This document shows positions 16,091-24,235 of a DNA stretch of 64,000 nt, one piece after another. Positions within the stretch are counted from its first letter, which is position 1; every line of letters begins with the position of its first letter. Position numbers and translations under genes: made by a program. Under the pieces are notes generated by a model that was not told the origin of the DNA, did no database searches, and saw only the letters and a program-made list of their open reading frames with translations. The DNA is from Labrys monachus (GTDB taxonomy: Bacteria > Pseudomonadota > Alphaproteobacteria > Rhizobiales > Labraceae), in NCBI RefSeq assembly GCF_030814655.1, contig NZ_JAUSVK010000001.1:5401001-5465000 (forward strand), written 5' to 3'.

Positions 16091-18406
16091 TTATTCTGCC
16101 GCGATCTTGCGGCTCGTCGCGTCCTGGATCGTACGCCACACCACTTCCGGGGTTGCGGGCATATCGATCCTGGTCACGCCGACGCTGCGGCGCAGCGCAT
16201 CGATGAGAGCATTCATCACGGCGGGACAGGCGCCGATCGTCCCGGCCTCGCCGGCTCCCTTCACGCCGATGGGATTGGTCTTGCTCGGCACGTTGCGCGT
16301 CTCGAAGTGGAAGCTCGGCACGTCGTCGGCACGCGGCAGGGCATAGTCGGTGAGGGAGGCGGTCAGCAACTGGCCGTCCTCGGCATAGACGGTGCGCTCG
16401 AGCAGCGCCTGGCCGATTCCCTGCACCACGCCGCCATGCACCTGCCCTTCGAGCAGAAGCGGATTCACGACCCTGCCGAAATCGTCGACGATCGTATAGG
16501 CCAGGATATGGGTGACGCCGGTCTCCGGATCGATCTCCAATTCGCAGATATGGGTGCCGTTCGGATAGGTCGCCTCGTTGGGCTGGTAGTCCTCCACGGC
16601 CGTCAGGAGATCGGGCGTCGCCTTGGGCAGGCGGGCGAGCGCGACGAAATCGATCGCCCGGTCCGTGCCGACCACGCGGACGCGCCCATCGACGATCTCG
16701 AGATCGCCGATGCCCGCTTCAAGCTCGTCGGCCGCCAGTGCCTTCAGCCGCTCCGCCAGCGTCTGGCTCGCACGGGCGACCGAGGCGCCGCCGACGGGGA
16801 TGGAGCGCGAGCCGCCCGTGCCGCCGCCAGTCTTGATCCGGTCCGAATCGCCCTGCACCACATTGATGCGCTCGAGCGGCAGATCGAGATATTGCGAGAC
16901 GAACTGGGCATAGGCGGTGATATGCCCCTGCCCGTTGGTCTGGGTCCCGATCAGCACCGTGGCCGTACCGTCCGGCTCGAGCGAGACGGTGGCATCTTCC
17001 TTCTGGCCGTCGGCGCAGGCCTCGATATAGGTCGACATGCCGATGCCGCGATATTTGCCGGCCTTCTGGGCGGCCTGCCGGCGGGTCTCGAAATCGCTCC
17101 AGCCGGCCACCTGCATCGCCTGGCGCATATGGCCTTCGAATTCGCCGGAATCATAGACGCGCCCGGTCGGCGCCTTGAACGGCATCTGCTCCGGCTTGAC
17201 GAAATTGCGGGCGCGGACGGTGTCCACCCCGAGGCCCGTCTCGAAGGCGATGGCGTCCATCAGCCTTTCGATCAGATAGGCCGCCTCCGGCCGGCCGGCG
17301 CCGCGATAGGCGTCCACCGGCAGCGTATTGGTGAACACGCCGCGGACGCGGACATCCATCGCGCCGACGGCATAGGCACCGGTCGCCATCAGCGCGCCCA
17401 GCCAGGGAATGAAGGGCGCGAACTGCGACAGATAGGCGCCGAGGTCACCGATGATGTCGATCTTCACGGCCAGGACCTTGGCATCGGCATCGAGAGCCGC
17501 GTCGATGCGGCTGACATTGTCGCGGCCCTGGGTATCGGCCAGGAAGTGCTCGCTGCGGTCCGCCGCCCATTTGACCGGCAGGCCCAGCTGGCGAGCCGCT
17601 TCCATCGCGAGCGGATATTCGCGGTAGAGGAAGGCCTTGGTGCCAAAGCCGCCGCCGACATCGCCCGTCTTCACATGGATGTCGGCCGGAGGAAGCTTGA
17701 AGATCGATTCGGCGAGCGCATCGCGGATGCTGTGGACGCCCTGGCTGCCCAAGGTCAGCGTGAACCGCGCCCCGTCCCATTCGGCAAGGCAGCCGCGCGG
17801 CTCCATATAGTTGGCGACGAGCCGGTTGTTGACGATTTCGAGCGAAACGACACGAGCGGCCTCGTCGAAGGCCTTGGCCACCGCCGCCCGGTCGCCGATC
17901 TGGGCATCGAAAGCGAGGTTCGAGCCGTTTTCCGGCCAGACCAGCGGCGCATCCGGTGCGAGCGCGGCAACCGAGCCGATGATGGCTTCCAGCGGCTCGT
18001 AATCGATCGCGATGGTTTCGGCGGCATCCCTCGCCTGATCGAGCGAATCAGCGACCACGAAGGCGACGGCATCGCCGACATGCCGGACGACGTCGCGGGC
18101 GAGCAACGGATAGGGTTGCTGATCCTGTTCGCTGCCGTCGGCATTGGTCATCAGGGCCTGGCACGGCATGTCGCCGAGATCGCCGAGGTCCGAAGCGGTG
18201 AGAATCAGGCGCACGCCCGGCATCGCGGCGGCCTCGGCCGTACTCCCGATGGTGAAGCGCGCATGGGCATGCGGAGAACGCAGCACATAGGCCCGCAGAA
18301 TGCCGGCCCGCGTCTCGTCGTCCACATAATTGCCCGCTCCGGTAATGAAGGCTTGGTCTTCCTTGCGGCGAACGGGTTGACCGACGCCAAATCTGGTGGG
18401 CGGCAT
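16091..18406 (-). CDS. Xanthine dehydrogenase/CoxL-family molybdopterin-binding large subunit
   Basis: 771 residues. Domains: small N-terminal Ald_Xan_dh_C-like domain (about 20-130), then the molybdenum-cofactor-binding domain. The Mo-site loop reads AYRGAGRPE, the form II signature; true CO dehydrogenase form I has AYxCSFR, so CO oxidation is unlikely to be the main role. The catalytic Glu lies in GVKGAGEAGTIG near the C-terminus, and GDVGGGFGTK is present. The start at 18406 has GGAGG 7 bp upstream; the in-frame extension to 18583 is not supported and would run to the tRNA. The FeS small subunit and FAD medium subunit that normally accompany it are absent here, so partners must be encoded elsewhere. 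Confidence 0.85.
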   Translation of the reverse strand: MPPTRFGVGQPVRRKEDQAFITGAGNYVDDETRAGILRAYVLRSPHAHARFTIGSTAEAAAMPGVRLILTASDLGDLGDMPCQALMTNADGSEQDQQPYPLLARDVVRHVGDAVAFVVADSLDQARDAAETIAIDYEPLEAIIGSVAALAPDAPLVWPENGSNLAFDAQIGDRAAVAKAFDEAARVVSLEIVNNRLVANYMEPRGCLAEWDGARFTLTLGSQGVHSIRDALAESIFKLPPADIHVKTGDVGGGFGTKAFLYREYPLAMEAARQLGLPVKWAADRSEHFLADTQGRDNVSRIDAALDADAKVLAVKIDIIGDLGAYLSQFAPFIPWLGALMATGAYAVGAMDVRVRGVFTNTLPVDAYRGAGRPEAAYLIERLMDAIAFETGLGVDTVRARNFVKPEQMPFKAPTGRVYDSGEFEGHMRQAMQVAGWSDFETRRQAAQKAGKYRGIGMSTYIEACADGQKEDATVSLEPDGTATVLIGTQTNGQGHITAYAQFVSQYLDLPLERINVVQGDSDRIKTGGGTGGSRSIPVGGASVARASQTLAERLKALAADELEAGIGDLEIVDGRVRVVGTDRAIDFVALARLPKATPDLLTAVEDYQPNEATYPNGTHICELEIDPETGVTHILAYTIVDDFGRVVNPLLLEGQVHGGVVQGIGQALLERTVYAEDGQLLTASLTDYALPRADDVPSFHFETRNVPSKTNPIGVKGAGEAGTIGACPAVMNALIDALRRSVGVTRIDMPATPEVVWRTIQDATSRKIAAE

Positions 18407-18575
18407 AACGAACCTCCGGCAATGACTGGAACAGTATCCGCACTGGGATAGCACGCCTGAATGAGTTTGCAAAAATCCGCAGAAATCCGACATTGACCGC
18501 TGGACAGGGCCGGCGGGCTTTGCTAAATCGCCGTCATCGAGCGCGGCAACTCTCCGCGCTCTGATTTTTTCCGAT

Positions 18576-18660
<85 letters not shown>

Positions 18661-18731
18661 TCAATTCCTTCAAGGGGTTGGCGAGAAAATCGAAGCAGCA
18701 GGTTATGCCGCTCCGAAGCTCGTCTTTCTAC

Positions 18732-18760
18732 GGGTAACGCCGGGGTATCAAACGTTACCC
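18732..18760. promoter_or_regulatory. Candidate left arm-type integrase sites
   Basis: GGGTAAC (18732-18738) and its complement GTTACCC (18754-18760) form an inverted pair 72 bp inside attL. The same heptamer occurs four times beside attR upstream of the integrase. Confidence 0.5.
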
Positions 18761-18911
18761 GCCGCAGACCCTCCCCTTGGGTTGGCAAGCGCCCCGATCA
18801 ACCGAATTCCGGCGACTGGCATCGAAGTGCCGCTTGAAGCGCAAGGCGAGAGCCTGGATGCGTTCGGTCGCGATGGCCGCGCCGTTGGCGTAGGACGAGC
18901 CGCGAGGGGCC

Positions 18912-19118
18912 TCAAGCGCGTCGCAGGCACTTGCGGGCATTCACAGCATCATCGCCCGCCAGCGCCTCGCAGACGGCGCGTAGTGCGACGACAAGCGGAC
19001 CGGCGCCGGCGGCATGGATGGGGCCTTCGTGTGGAAAGTCGATGAGGCGCCGAAAGGCTTCGCGGATCGTGGCCGTCTCCCTGCCCGCGGTCGCGCTCAT
19101 GATCTCTTGGTAGAGCAT
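18912..19118 (-). CDS. Small unknown protein, last gene of left operon
   Basis: 68 residues, possibly 62 from the inner Met (MSATAGRE). No recognisable domain; moderately hydrophobic Ala-rich C-terminal half (LVVALRAVCEALAGDDAV). It follows the 91-residue gene after 66 bp in the same direction. Support is limited to coding-like composition and operon position. Confidence 0.4.
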   Translation of the reverse strand: MLYQEIMSATAGRETATIREAFRRLIDFPHEGPIHAAGAGPLVVALRAVCEALAGDDAVNARKCLRRA

Positions 19119-19184
19119 GGTGATATCCTGATTTCGGATGAAGGAACGAGGCCCGGCCGGCGCTGCGCCGGCCGGGCGGGATCT

Positions 19185-19460
19185 TCAAATCGGCACTGCT
19201 GCCGCCAAGCTGCGAAGGCACATGCCGACCGTCTCGGACCCGATGAAGGCATCGTTCGCCAAGAGGAGGACCTCGACCATCTTCTCAGCGCCGGCGCGGG
19301 TTGCGGGAACGGTCTTGGCAAGTGCCTCTTCCTGTTCGGAAAGAAGGGCTTGCAAGGGTGTCCAGGCCGCTTCATCGAGGTCCTGATCTTCGACAGCTTT
19401 CCGTATCGTCATGTATCTGTCGACGGCAGCAATCGCCGGATCGATCGAGGCGGCTTTCAT
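19185..19460 (-). CDS. Small helical protein of unknown function
   Basis: 91 residues from the ATG at 19460, which overlaps the stop of the Tat-signal gene (ATGA). Begins MKAASIDPAIAAVDRY and is predicted almost all helical and acidic in the middle (QDLDEAAWTPLQALLSEQEEAL). I know this type as a conserved hypothetical of alphaproteobacterial mobile elements and prophages; no function is assigned. Confidence 0.6.
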   Translation of the reverse strand: MKAASIDPAIAAVDRYMTIRKAVEDQDLDEAAWTPLQALLSEQEEALAKTVPATRAGAEKMVEVLLLANDAFIGSETVGMCLRSLAAAVPI

Positions 19461-19807
19461 GTCTGCCTCCAGTCGCAACCGACCGTGCTCAACACGATGG
19501 AGGCCCGACCGATCGGGCCGGATGTCGTGTCGCCGAGATGCCACCTAGGCCATTCCTCGCCATGGAAGCGCGCGCCCTCATTGCAGAGGGGAACGGCGCT
19601 TTCCACGACATCGAGATGGGTCGGATTCAACGTCGCGCAGAGAAGACGCCGCTCATAGAAGAGCCACGCATTGTAACTGTCGAGAAGATCCCGCGTTACC
19701 GGCGCTGCGGAGGCTGTGGGCCGACCTATGAGGGTGACGGCGCCTCCGATGAGCGGGAGAGCGGCAAGGCCACTCAGCAGGCGCCTGCGGTCAAGGATCG
19801 CGGTCAT
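19457..19807 (-). CDS. Unknown protein with twin-arginine (Tat) signal
   Basis: 116 residues. The N-terminus DRRRLLSGLAALPLIGGAV is a Tat-type signal (RRRLL) with a hydrophobic core and a probable cleavage after about residue 34 (ASA-AP). The mature part is about 80 residues with two Cys. Start overlaps the previous stop (19804-19807, ATGA) and the stop overlaps the next start. Exported, function unknown. Confidence 0.65.
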   Translation of the reverse strand: MTAILDRRRLLSGLAALPLIGGAVTLIGRPTASAAPVTRDLLDSYNAWLFYERRLLCATLNPTHLDVVESAVPLCNEGARFHGEEWPRWHLGDTTSGPIGRASIVLSTVGCDWRQT

Positions 19808-20370
19808 ATCGCGTGCTCCTCTTCGGCGTCGGCTTCTTGTTCGAGGTCGGCCTCACCCCAACAGGGCGCGCCGATCTCGCCGCTCTCGGTCCAGCCGAGC
19901 GAGGGCTCGCGGTCGGACTGATCTTCCTCGCGATCGGCGCCGTCCTCGTCGTGCTCATCTTCAAGCTCGCGATCGGTCGTGTCGACGCGGCAGCGGCGCG
20001 CATGCAGCCATTCGGTACCCGAGCTTCTGTCCTCGAAATGCGTTGTCGCGAGGAATGGCTCGGCGTCGCCGCCCTCTTCAAGATCCGGGTCGATATCGAG
20101 CGCATCGAGCAGTCGGATCATTTCCTCGACAGCATTGCCCACGGCCCGGCGGAGGACGCAGGCATCGTCGCTGCCGCGCAGGCGGGCAAGGGCGCGCACG
20201 GCCTCGCGGATGCCGTCCTGCAGGGTATGTACCTCGCCTTGCGAGACGGTGAGCGCGAGGGCGTGGACATTGGTGCGCACGCGGGCTTGCAAAGCGCGGG
20301 CGCCAGCCGGCATCGGTGGCGCGGCTTGGGACGAAATAGGCACAAGTGTGCTATTGCTGCGAACAGCCAT
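19804..20370 (-). CDS. Acidic protein of unknown function, first gene of left operon
   Basis: 188 residues from ATG at 20370, chosen because GGAG lies 8 bp upstream; the longer in-frame start at 20466 lies in the divergent promoter. N-terminal half is helical (RALQARVRTNVHALALTV); the C-terminal half is extremely acidic and Asp/Glu-rich with the element-typical EPSLGWTESGE motif. Similar proteins occur widely as hypotheticals in alphaproteobacterial elements. Together with the next three genes it forms an overlapping leftward operon driven by the promoter at 20458-20485. Confidence 0.65.
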   Translation of the reverse strand: MAVRSNSTLVPISSQAAPPMPAGARALQARVRTNVHALALTVSQGEVHTLQDGIREAVRALARLRGSDDACVLRRAVGNAVEEMIRLLDALDIDPDLEEGGDAEPFLATTHFEDRSSGTEWLHARRCRVDTTDRELEDEHDEDGADREEDQSDREPSLGWTESGEIGAPCWGEADLEQEADAEEEHAI

Positions 20371-20433
20371 TGCCAATCTCCAGGGTTGGTTTTGGTTAGG
20401 GGCCTTTCGGTGCGCCAACACCGTCTGGCCCCG

Positions 20434-20485
20434 TTGCATTTGTATGCAACTGAATGTATAATACACTCATTGAATTGCATGTCAA
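20434..20485. promoter_or_regulatory. Face-to-face overlapping promoters with palindromic operator
   Basis: Rightward: -35 TTGCAT (20434-20439), 17 bp, -10 TATAAT (20457-20462). Leftward: -35 TTGACA (minus strand, 20485-20480), 16 bp, -10 TATTAT (20463-20458). The two -10 boxes share five positions, so the promoters should exclude each other. The palindrome TTGCAT-TTGT-ATGCAA (20434-20449) covers the rightward -35; a looser TGCA-N7-TGCA pair flanks the leftward -35. Confidence 0.7.
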
Positions 20486-20494
20486 CTGCACACA

Positions 20495-20656
20495 ATGGCA
20501 CTCATGGCAAAGACCTCAGCGCTCTCCGTTCGTGTTTCCGATGACGTCAAGGCCGCAGTGGAGAAGGCCGCCGCCGATGATAGTCGGTCTGCAGCATCCC
20601 TGGTCGAGAAGGTGCTTGTTCAGTGGCTTCGTGACAAAGGCTACCTAGCCAAATGA
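20495..20656 (+). CDS. Small ribbon-helix-helix protein, likely regulator
   Basis: 53 residues (50 if the second ATG at 20504 is used). Sequence begins MALMAKTSALSVRVSDDVKA: a short beta strand (ALSVRVS) and two helices (DDVKAAVEKAAADD, SAASLVEKVLVQWLRDKG), the MetJ/Arc-type DNA-binding fold. Its promoter overlaps the leftward operon promoter and a palindrome sits on its own -35, so autoregulation and control of the left operon are likely. No Shine-Dalgarno is evident. The stop overlaps the next start (ATGA). Confidence 0.75.
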   Translation: MALMAKTSALSVRVSDDVKAAVEKAAADDSRSAASLVEKVLVQWLRDKGYLAK

Positions 20657-20928
20657 GCAATGACGATCCACTCAAGCCGTGGCGAGACATGATGGCCTCA
20701 GGAAAGGTAGTTATGTCTCATGTTATTGATATGCCTATAAAATTGTCATTATCTGAAGCGGGAGTCCTTCAAATTGATTCCCCTTTCGCTGTGGTCGGTA
20801 TTGAGCAAGCGGGCCTTCAGCGGATGTATATAATGGCGACATTAGAAACGCTTCTGGTGGCTCTGCAAGAGCTCGCAGATCATCCCGATAGGACCATCGA
20901 AATTAAAGCGGGGCGAGCCGCGAACTGA
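20653..20928 (+). CDS. Unknown protein coupled to the RHH gene
   Basis: 91 residues; start overlaps the RHH stop by 4 bp. Soluble, with a beta-rich middle (LSLSEAGVLQIDSPFAVVGIEQ). The DNA is clearly more AT-rich than the surrounding chromosome. Tight coupling suggests it works with the RHH protein, perhaps as a partner or toxin, but no family is recognised. Confidence 0.6.
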   Translation: MSNDDPLKPWRDMMASGKVVMSHVIDMPIKLSLSEAGVLQIDSPFAVVGIEQAGLQRMYIMATLETLLVALQELADHPDRTIEIKAGRAAN

Positions 20929-21040
20929 TTTTTTTCATCCTCTCAAATCCCGTCCTATTCGCCGCCTGATCGAGAAAGTTCTCAAGCACGATTGACTCCA
21001 ATCTTTTCACCTTCGAAGATGCAGGAAAGGGGAGGCGCCG

Positions 21041-21394
21041 ATGAAGTTCATTCTTGTTGCAGTTACTGCTATTTTTCTCCCCAATGCGGTATTGGCGGCT
21101 GATGATCAGCCCGCAACCGTCGCCAATATGCGAGACCTTTGCGAAACGCAAAGACCTGACGCTTTATTTGATGATTGTGGGCGCTTTCTAAATCAGATGA
21201 TGGATGGTCTCATCGAACTAAAACAGGAAGGGAAGCCCGTTATATGCCTTCCAGAGGGGCGTCCAAGCACCGAAAATCTGAAGGCTCTTTTCATGCGCTT
21301 TGCTGAAGGTAGTAACGGAAAACTCGATAATATGTCTGCCATGACAATGTTGGCATCGGCGATCGATATCCAGAACGGATGCCCAATGCCGTAA
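21041..21394 (+). CDS. Secreted Rap1a/Tai-like protein
   Basis: 117 residues. Signal peptide of about 19 residues (MKFILVAVTAIFLPNAVLAA), then a small helical domain with four Cys (LCETQ, DDCGRF, ICLPEG, NGCPMP) spaced as in the Rap1a/Tai immunity family, plus the CLPEGRP-like turn. Such proteins act in the periplasm, often as immunity proteins against T6SS amidases. No effector gene is adjacent, so an orphan or other periplasmic role is possible. GGGGAGG 6 bp upstream fixes the start. AT-rich DNA suggests acquired cargo. Confidence 0.55.
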   Translation: MKFILVAVTAIFLPNAVLAADDQPATVANMRDLCETQRPDALFDDCGRFLNQMMDGLIELKQEGKPVICLPEGRPSTENLKALFMRFAEGSNGKLDNMSAMTMLASAIDIQNGCPMP

Positions 21395-21448
21395 GATCAT
21401 TCGCCTCCACGATTACGGCGGCAGGGCGTTCGCCTTCCTCGGCGCGCT

Positions 21449-21760
21449 GTGGCGCGCTGGATCGAGATTCAGAAACTGCGTCGGGCTGACGCAGTTTCCG
21501 GAGGCCGTGGCAACGAAGGTGGAACGCGCGCGGCAGCAAGGGAGCTGAATATTTCCGAGCCAGATGCGCGTCGGGCCGAGAAGGTTGCATCCCTTTCCTC
21601 AGAAGCCAAAGCCGCAGCCGTTGAGGCTGGCCTCGACGATAATCGCACGGCTCTCCTCGAAGCCGCCCGCAAGCCCACGGTCGCCGAACAGGTCGCCAGC
21701 TTTCACGTTCGTCGGCATGTGCCTACCGGCTTTTTGAGAGTGCCAAAGCGCCTGGCGTAA
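21449..21760 (+). pseudogene. ParB-like C-terminal fragment
   Basis: The frame from the GTG at 21449 reads RWIEIQKLRR, then GGRGNEGGTRAAARELNISEPDARRAEKVASL (given here in overlapping parts), EAKAAAVEAGLDDNRTALLEAA, which matches the part of phage/plasmid ParB-type proteins after the HTH. The N-terminal ParB domain is missing: upstream in-frame codons run into the stop of the previous gene without homology. The 3' end overlaps the HTH gene on the other strand. A remnant is more likely than a working gene. Confidence 0.5.
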
Positions 21761-21989
21761 GCGTCAGGATAATAGGCTCGTCGGGTGGCAGGCTCGCGGG
21801 GCGGCTGACAGCCGCCTGTGTCGTGTTTTTCTCTTCAAATTGCTTGACCGCATCAACTGGAATTCTGAGAAGACGCGGTCCGATACGAAAGGCACAAAGC
21901 TCGCCGCGCTTGATCAGAGCTCGAACGTGGTTCGGCGTGCACCCCCAGCGCTCCGCAAGGGTTTCAGGTGTGTAAGGTCTTGGGTCCAT
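21723..21989 (-). CDS. MerR/HTH_17-type DNA-binding protein, possible excisionase
   Basis: 88 residues. Winged-helix HTH at 5-50 (TPETLAERWGCTPNHVRALI, then KRGELCAFRIGPRLLRIP), the excisionase/HTH_17 pattern, followed by a short basic tail. In integrative elements such proteins are excisionases or regulators. It is far from the integrase, so a regulatory role is equally possible. Confidence 0.7.
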   Translation of the reverse strand: MDPRPYTPETLAERWGCTPNHVRALIKRGELCAFRIGPRLLRIPVDAVKQFEEKNTTQAAVSRPASLPPDEPIILTLTPGALALSKSR

Positions 21990-22070
21990 CGGTCTGATCC
22001 TCGGGCCGAGATCGTGCCCTATGGGCTAGCGGCTTTCAAGAGGCCGCCGCCGCGCGCGCTTGTGCCAGGC

Positions 22071-22412
22071 TCAGCCGACTTTTTCGAGCCAATCCTTCAA
22101 CACGGCATTCGCCTTGACCTGCCAGCCGTCGCCCAGGGCACGCATGCGATCGATGACGTCGCCGTCCAGGCGCATCGTCACCTGGCGTTTCGGGTTCGGC
22201 ACACGCGGCCGGCCGCGGCGCCGAGCTTCCTGATAGGTGACGAGATTTGCGTCGTCCGGGAGGGGTGGCGCGTCCGGATCGGCGAGCGCCGCGGCGTGCA
22301 GCTTCGCGTCTTCCTCGTCGGTCAGCCCTTCGCCATAGGCCCCTGCCTTTGCGAGGGCCTTCGCCCACTTTTCCTTTTCAGAGACCGAAAGTTTTGCGAA
22401 TGTGGTCTTCAT
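22071..22412 (-). CDS. brnA: BrnA-family antitoxin
   Basis: 113 residues from ATG at 22412. Long acidic N-terminus, then a C-terminal ribbon-helix-helix (RQVTMRLDGDVIDRMRALG, WQVKANAVLKDWLEK) as in BrnA, which binds DNA and neutralises BrnT. It overlaps the 3' end of brnT by 35 bp, the usual toxin-first order. Confidence 0.85.
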   Translation of the reverse strand: MKTTFAKLSVSEKEKWAKALAKAGAYGEGLTDEEDAKLHAAALADPDAPPLPDDANLVTYQEARRRGRPRVPNPKRQVTMRLDGDVIDRMRALGDGWQVKANAVLKDWLEKVG

Positions 22413-22701
22413 AGCGCTTCTTGTCCTTCCTGTCGGCGGCGCGGAGGCTGATCGCATGATCCTCCTCGCCGCGGAGCGTGTAGACGTAGAAGAACAGGCG
22501 AGGGCCGATGAAGCCGATAGCGCGCTCACGCTGTTCGCCATGGGCCTCGCCGCGGTCCTCCGCGATCAGCGCCGTTTCCCACTCGAACCCTTCAGCCGCC
22601 GCAAGCTCGATGCCGTGCTTGACGAGATTGCTGCGGTTCTTGGCGGGATCGAAAGTGGTCAAGATCGGCGCTCTCTGTTCGATAATTATTTGTAGCGCCA
22701 T
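22378..22701 (-). CDS. brnT: BrnT-family ribonuclease toxin
   Basis: 107 residues. Recognised by FDPAKNRSNLVKHGIEL, the FEW segment, ERAIGFIGPRLFFYVYTLRGE and the ISLRAADRKDKKRYE C-terminus typical of BrnT (RelE-like RNase fold). The operon is probably autoregulated by the BrnA-BrnT complex; GGCGT-N11-ACGCC at 22710-22730 just upstream could be the operator. Likely stabilises the element. Confidence 0.88.
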   Translation of the reverse strand: MALQIIIEQRAPILTTFDPAKNRSNLVKHGIELAAAEGFEWETALIAEDRGEAHGEQRERAIGFIGPRLFFYVYTLRGEEDHAISLRAADRKDKKRYEDHIRKTFGL

Positions 22702-22847
22702 TTAATTGCGGCGTCAATTGTTGTAACGCCGAAAAATTGATTTGTTGCGAGAAATGCCGGCAGGGCATGCGGTGCATCAGCATAGCGAAACGTCATGATA
22801 CGAGCAGGCGAATGCTCGATCGTCTGCGTACGGGCGCCAGAAGCGGC

Positions 22848-23708
22848 CTATGGTGTCGTGGGGCCTATCGGATAAGCGATGATCGTCATGAACCAACTTC
22901 CGCCGGGCATCTGGGATTCGAGATCATATTCAATCAATTTCACGATCCATTTGCCATTGGCTGGCGTCAGATCGCTTTTAACCTCGATATCCCCCCCATA
23001 TCTCACGGCCGGATTGTACAGCGCGCGAAGGATGATTTCGGTTTCGTTGAAGGCTGGGTATCCAACTAAGCCCGTCTCTTTGGAGATGAGCGGGGTGCTG
23101 CCCTGCCGCGGCTTGCCGGGCATCGATATGGCGAGTGTGCCCTTGTCGACGATCCACTCGATGCCGGCATGCTCGGCGATCTGCATCGCCTGCATCCAGG
23201 CCGAGCCGTAGTAGTAGGGGTTAGCGAGCTTGACGTTGACGCCGTTGCCCTCGAAGGCCAACCCCATTTGCTTCGCGAGGTTCGACATCATGCCGGCGAC
23301 GTCGGCGCTGCCTTTGATGCTGGTCGGCTTGACGGGCTTGACCTGGTCATAGATATTCGGTTTGGCGGAAATGCGAAAGCAGACCTGCGGCATCGACATC
23401 GCGTCGACGAAGGCGGAGAAGATTTGCCCTTCATAGACGGTGTCCATGCCGGAACTGTCGCCTGCTCGGATCACGACGGTATTCAAAAAGTCCCTGTTGT
23501 ATTGGGTGCCGACATTGCTGAGCTGGTTCATCAAATCGAGCGGCAGGCCAAAGATAGCAGCCGTGGCATCACTCTGATCGGCGCCCCCCTTATTTACGAT
23601 ATGGCAAGAGCACCTTAGCCCCTCTATCGTCGCCGTGTTGCCGCCGCCATGGAACTGGCCATTGGCAAGTTGCAACTGGATGGAGATCCGCTTTTGCGAG
23701 AAGGCCAT
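22848..23708 (-). CDS. Phage baseplate-hub-like tail protein
   Basis: 286 residues. Mixed beta protein without signal or membrane segment. Motifs such as GMDTVYEGQIFSAFVDA, NPYYYGSAWMQAMQIAEHAGI, GTLAISMPG and LVGYPAFNETEIILRALYNP are those of a tail/baseplate hub family (gp27-like) of contractile-tailed phages. Full-length, so recently functional. It is the most downstream member of the leftward packaging/tail block; the adjoining baseplate, sheath and tube genes are missing. Confidence 0.6.
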   Translation of the reverse strand: MAFSQKRISIQLQLANGQFHGGGNTATIEGLRCSCHIVNKGGADQSDATAAIFGLPLDLMNQLSNVGTQYNRDFLNTVVIRAGDSSGMDTVYEGQIFSAFVDAMSMPQVCFRISAKPNIYDQVKPVKPTSIKGSADVAGMMSNLAKQMGLAFEGNGVNVKLANPYYYGSAWMQAMQIAEHAGIEWIVDKGTLAISMPGKPRQGSTPLISKETGLVGYPAFNETEIILRALYNPAVRYGGDIEVKSDLTPANGKWIVKLIEYDLESQMPGGSWFMTIIAYPIGPTTP

Positions 23709-23725
23709 GTGAAAAATCCGATCTA

Positions 23726-23965
23726 TTAGGTCTTGTCGGCCTCGACGAGGTGCCGCTGAATTGCAGCTTTCCGCCGCTTGGCGCTGTCCAGAACTTCGGC
23801 CAGCGTTTCCGCGCTTCCAACGGCGATGGCGATAGCCTTCTCATCACCGGCTTGCCGCGCTGCGTCGATTGCCGCTGTTGCCTCCGCCAAGCTACCCGAG
23901 AGCGATCCGATTTGGTTATCGATCCCTGATAGGGTTGCGGCCACGTGCTCTCTGATCTGAGACAT
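23726..23965 (-). CDS. Small helical phage protein, unknown
   Basis: 79 residues, almost all helix with Ala-rich heptads (SLAEATAAIDAARQAGDEKAIAIAVGS in two parts). 17 bp upstream of the hub gene and 42 bp from the tail-fibre-like gene, same strand. No domain recognised. Confidence 0.55.
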   Translation of the reverse strand: MSQIREHVAATLSGIDNQIGSLSGSLAEATAAIDAARQAGDEKAIAIAVGSAETLAEVLDSAKRRKAAIQRHLVEADKT

Positions 23966-24007
23966 CCGAAATTTCCTGTTTGGTCGTCGAAATAGTGGGT
24001 CTTTGTG

Positions 24008-24235
24008 TCAGGGGAACTCGAGAACGAGAACCATCCCATCGGCGCCGGCAGCGCCCGCAAGGCTTGTCGAGGCGACCGTCTGCGCACCGCCCGCGCCTGA
24101 TCCGGGCGCCATGCCGGCATTGGCCGTTCCCCGGCCGCCGGGCTGCGATGCCTGCGGGATCGCATTGATGTAGACGCCGCCGGCATTTCCGGCGAAAGGG
24201 ATCTGAAACTTTACCGGTATTTGGCTGTATTGCAT
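24008..24235 (-). CDS. Tail-fibre N-terminal-like protein, truncated
   Basis: 75 residues. The N-terminus MQYSQIPVKFQIPFAGNAGG and YINAIPQASQ resembles the IPVKFPIPxxxxAxxxYIRxIPxASQ start of phage tail-fibre or collar proteins that normally run several hundred residues. Here a Gly/Ala-rich stretch ends the frame early, so the distal fibre is absent: a shortened protein or remnant. Confidence 0.45.
   Translation of the reverse strand: MQYSQIPVKFQIPFAGNAGGVYINAIPQASQPGGRGTANAGMAPGSGAGGAQTVASTSLAGAAGADGMVLVLEFP

Noticed and set aside
16091-18406. True carbon monoxide dehydrogenase
   Set aside because: The Mo-site loop is AYRGAGR, not the AYxCSFR of form I CoxL, and no coxM/coxS genes adjoin.
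16307-18451. 714-codon frame opposite the Mo-hydroxylase gene
   Set aside because: Antisense shadow; the opposite strand has full catalytic motifs.
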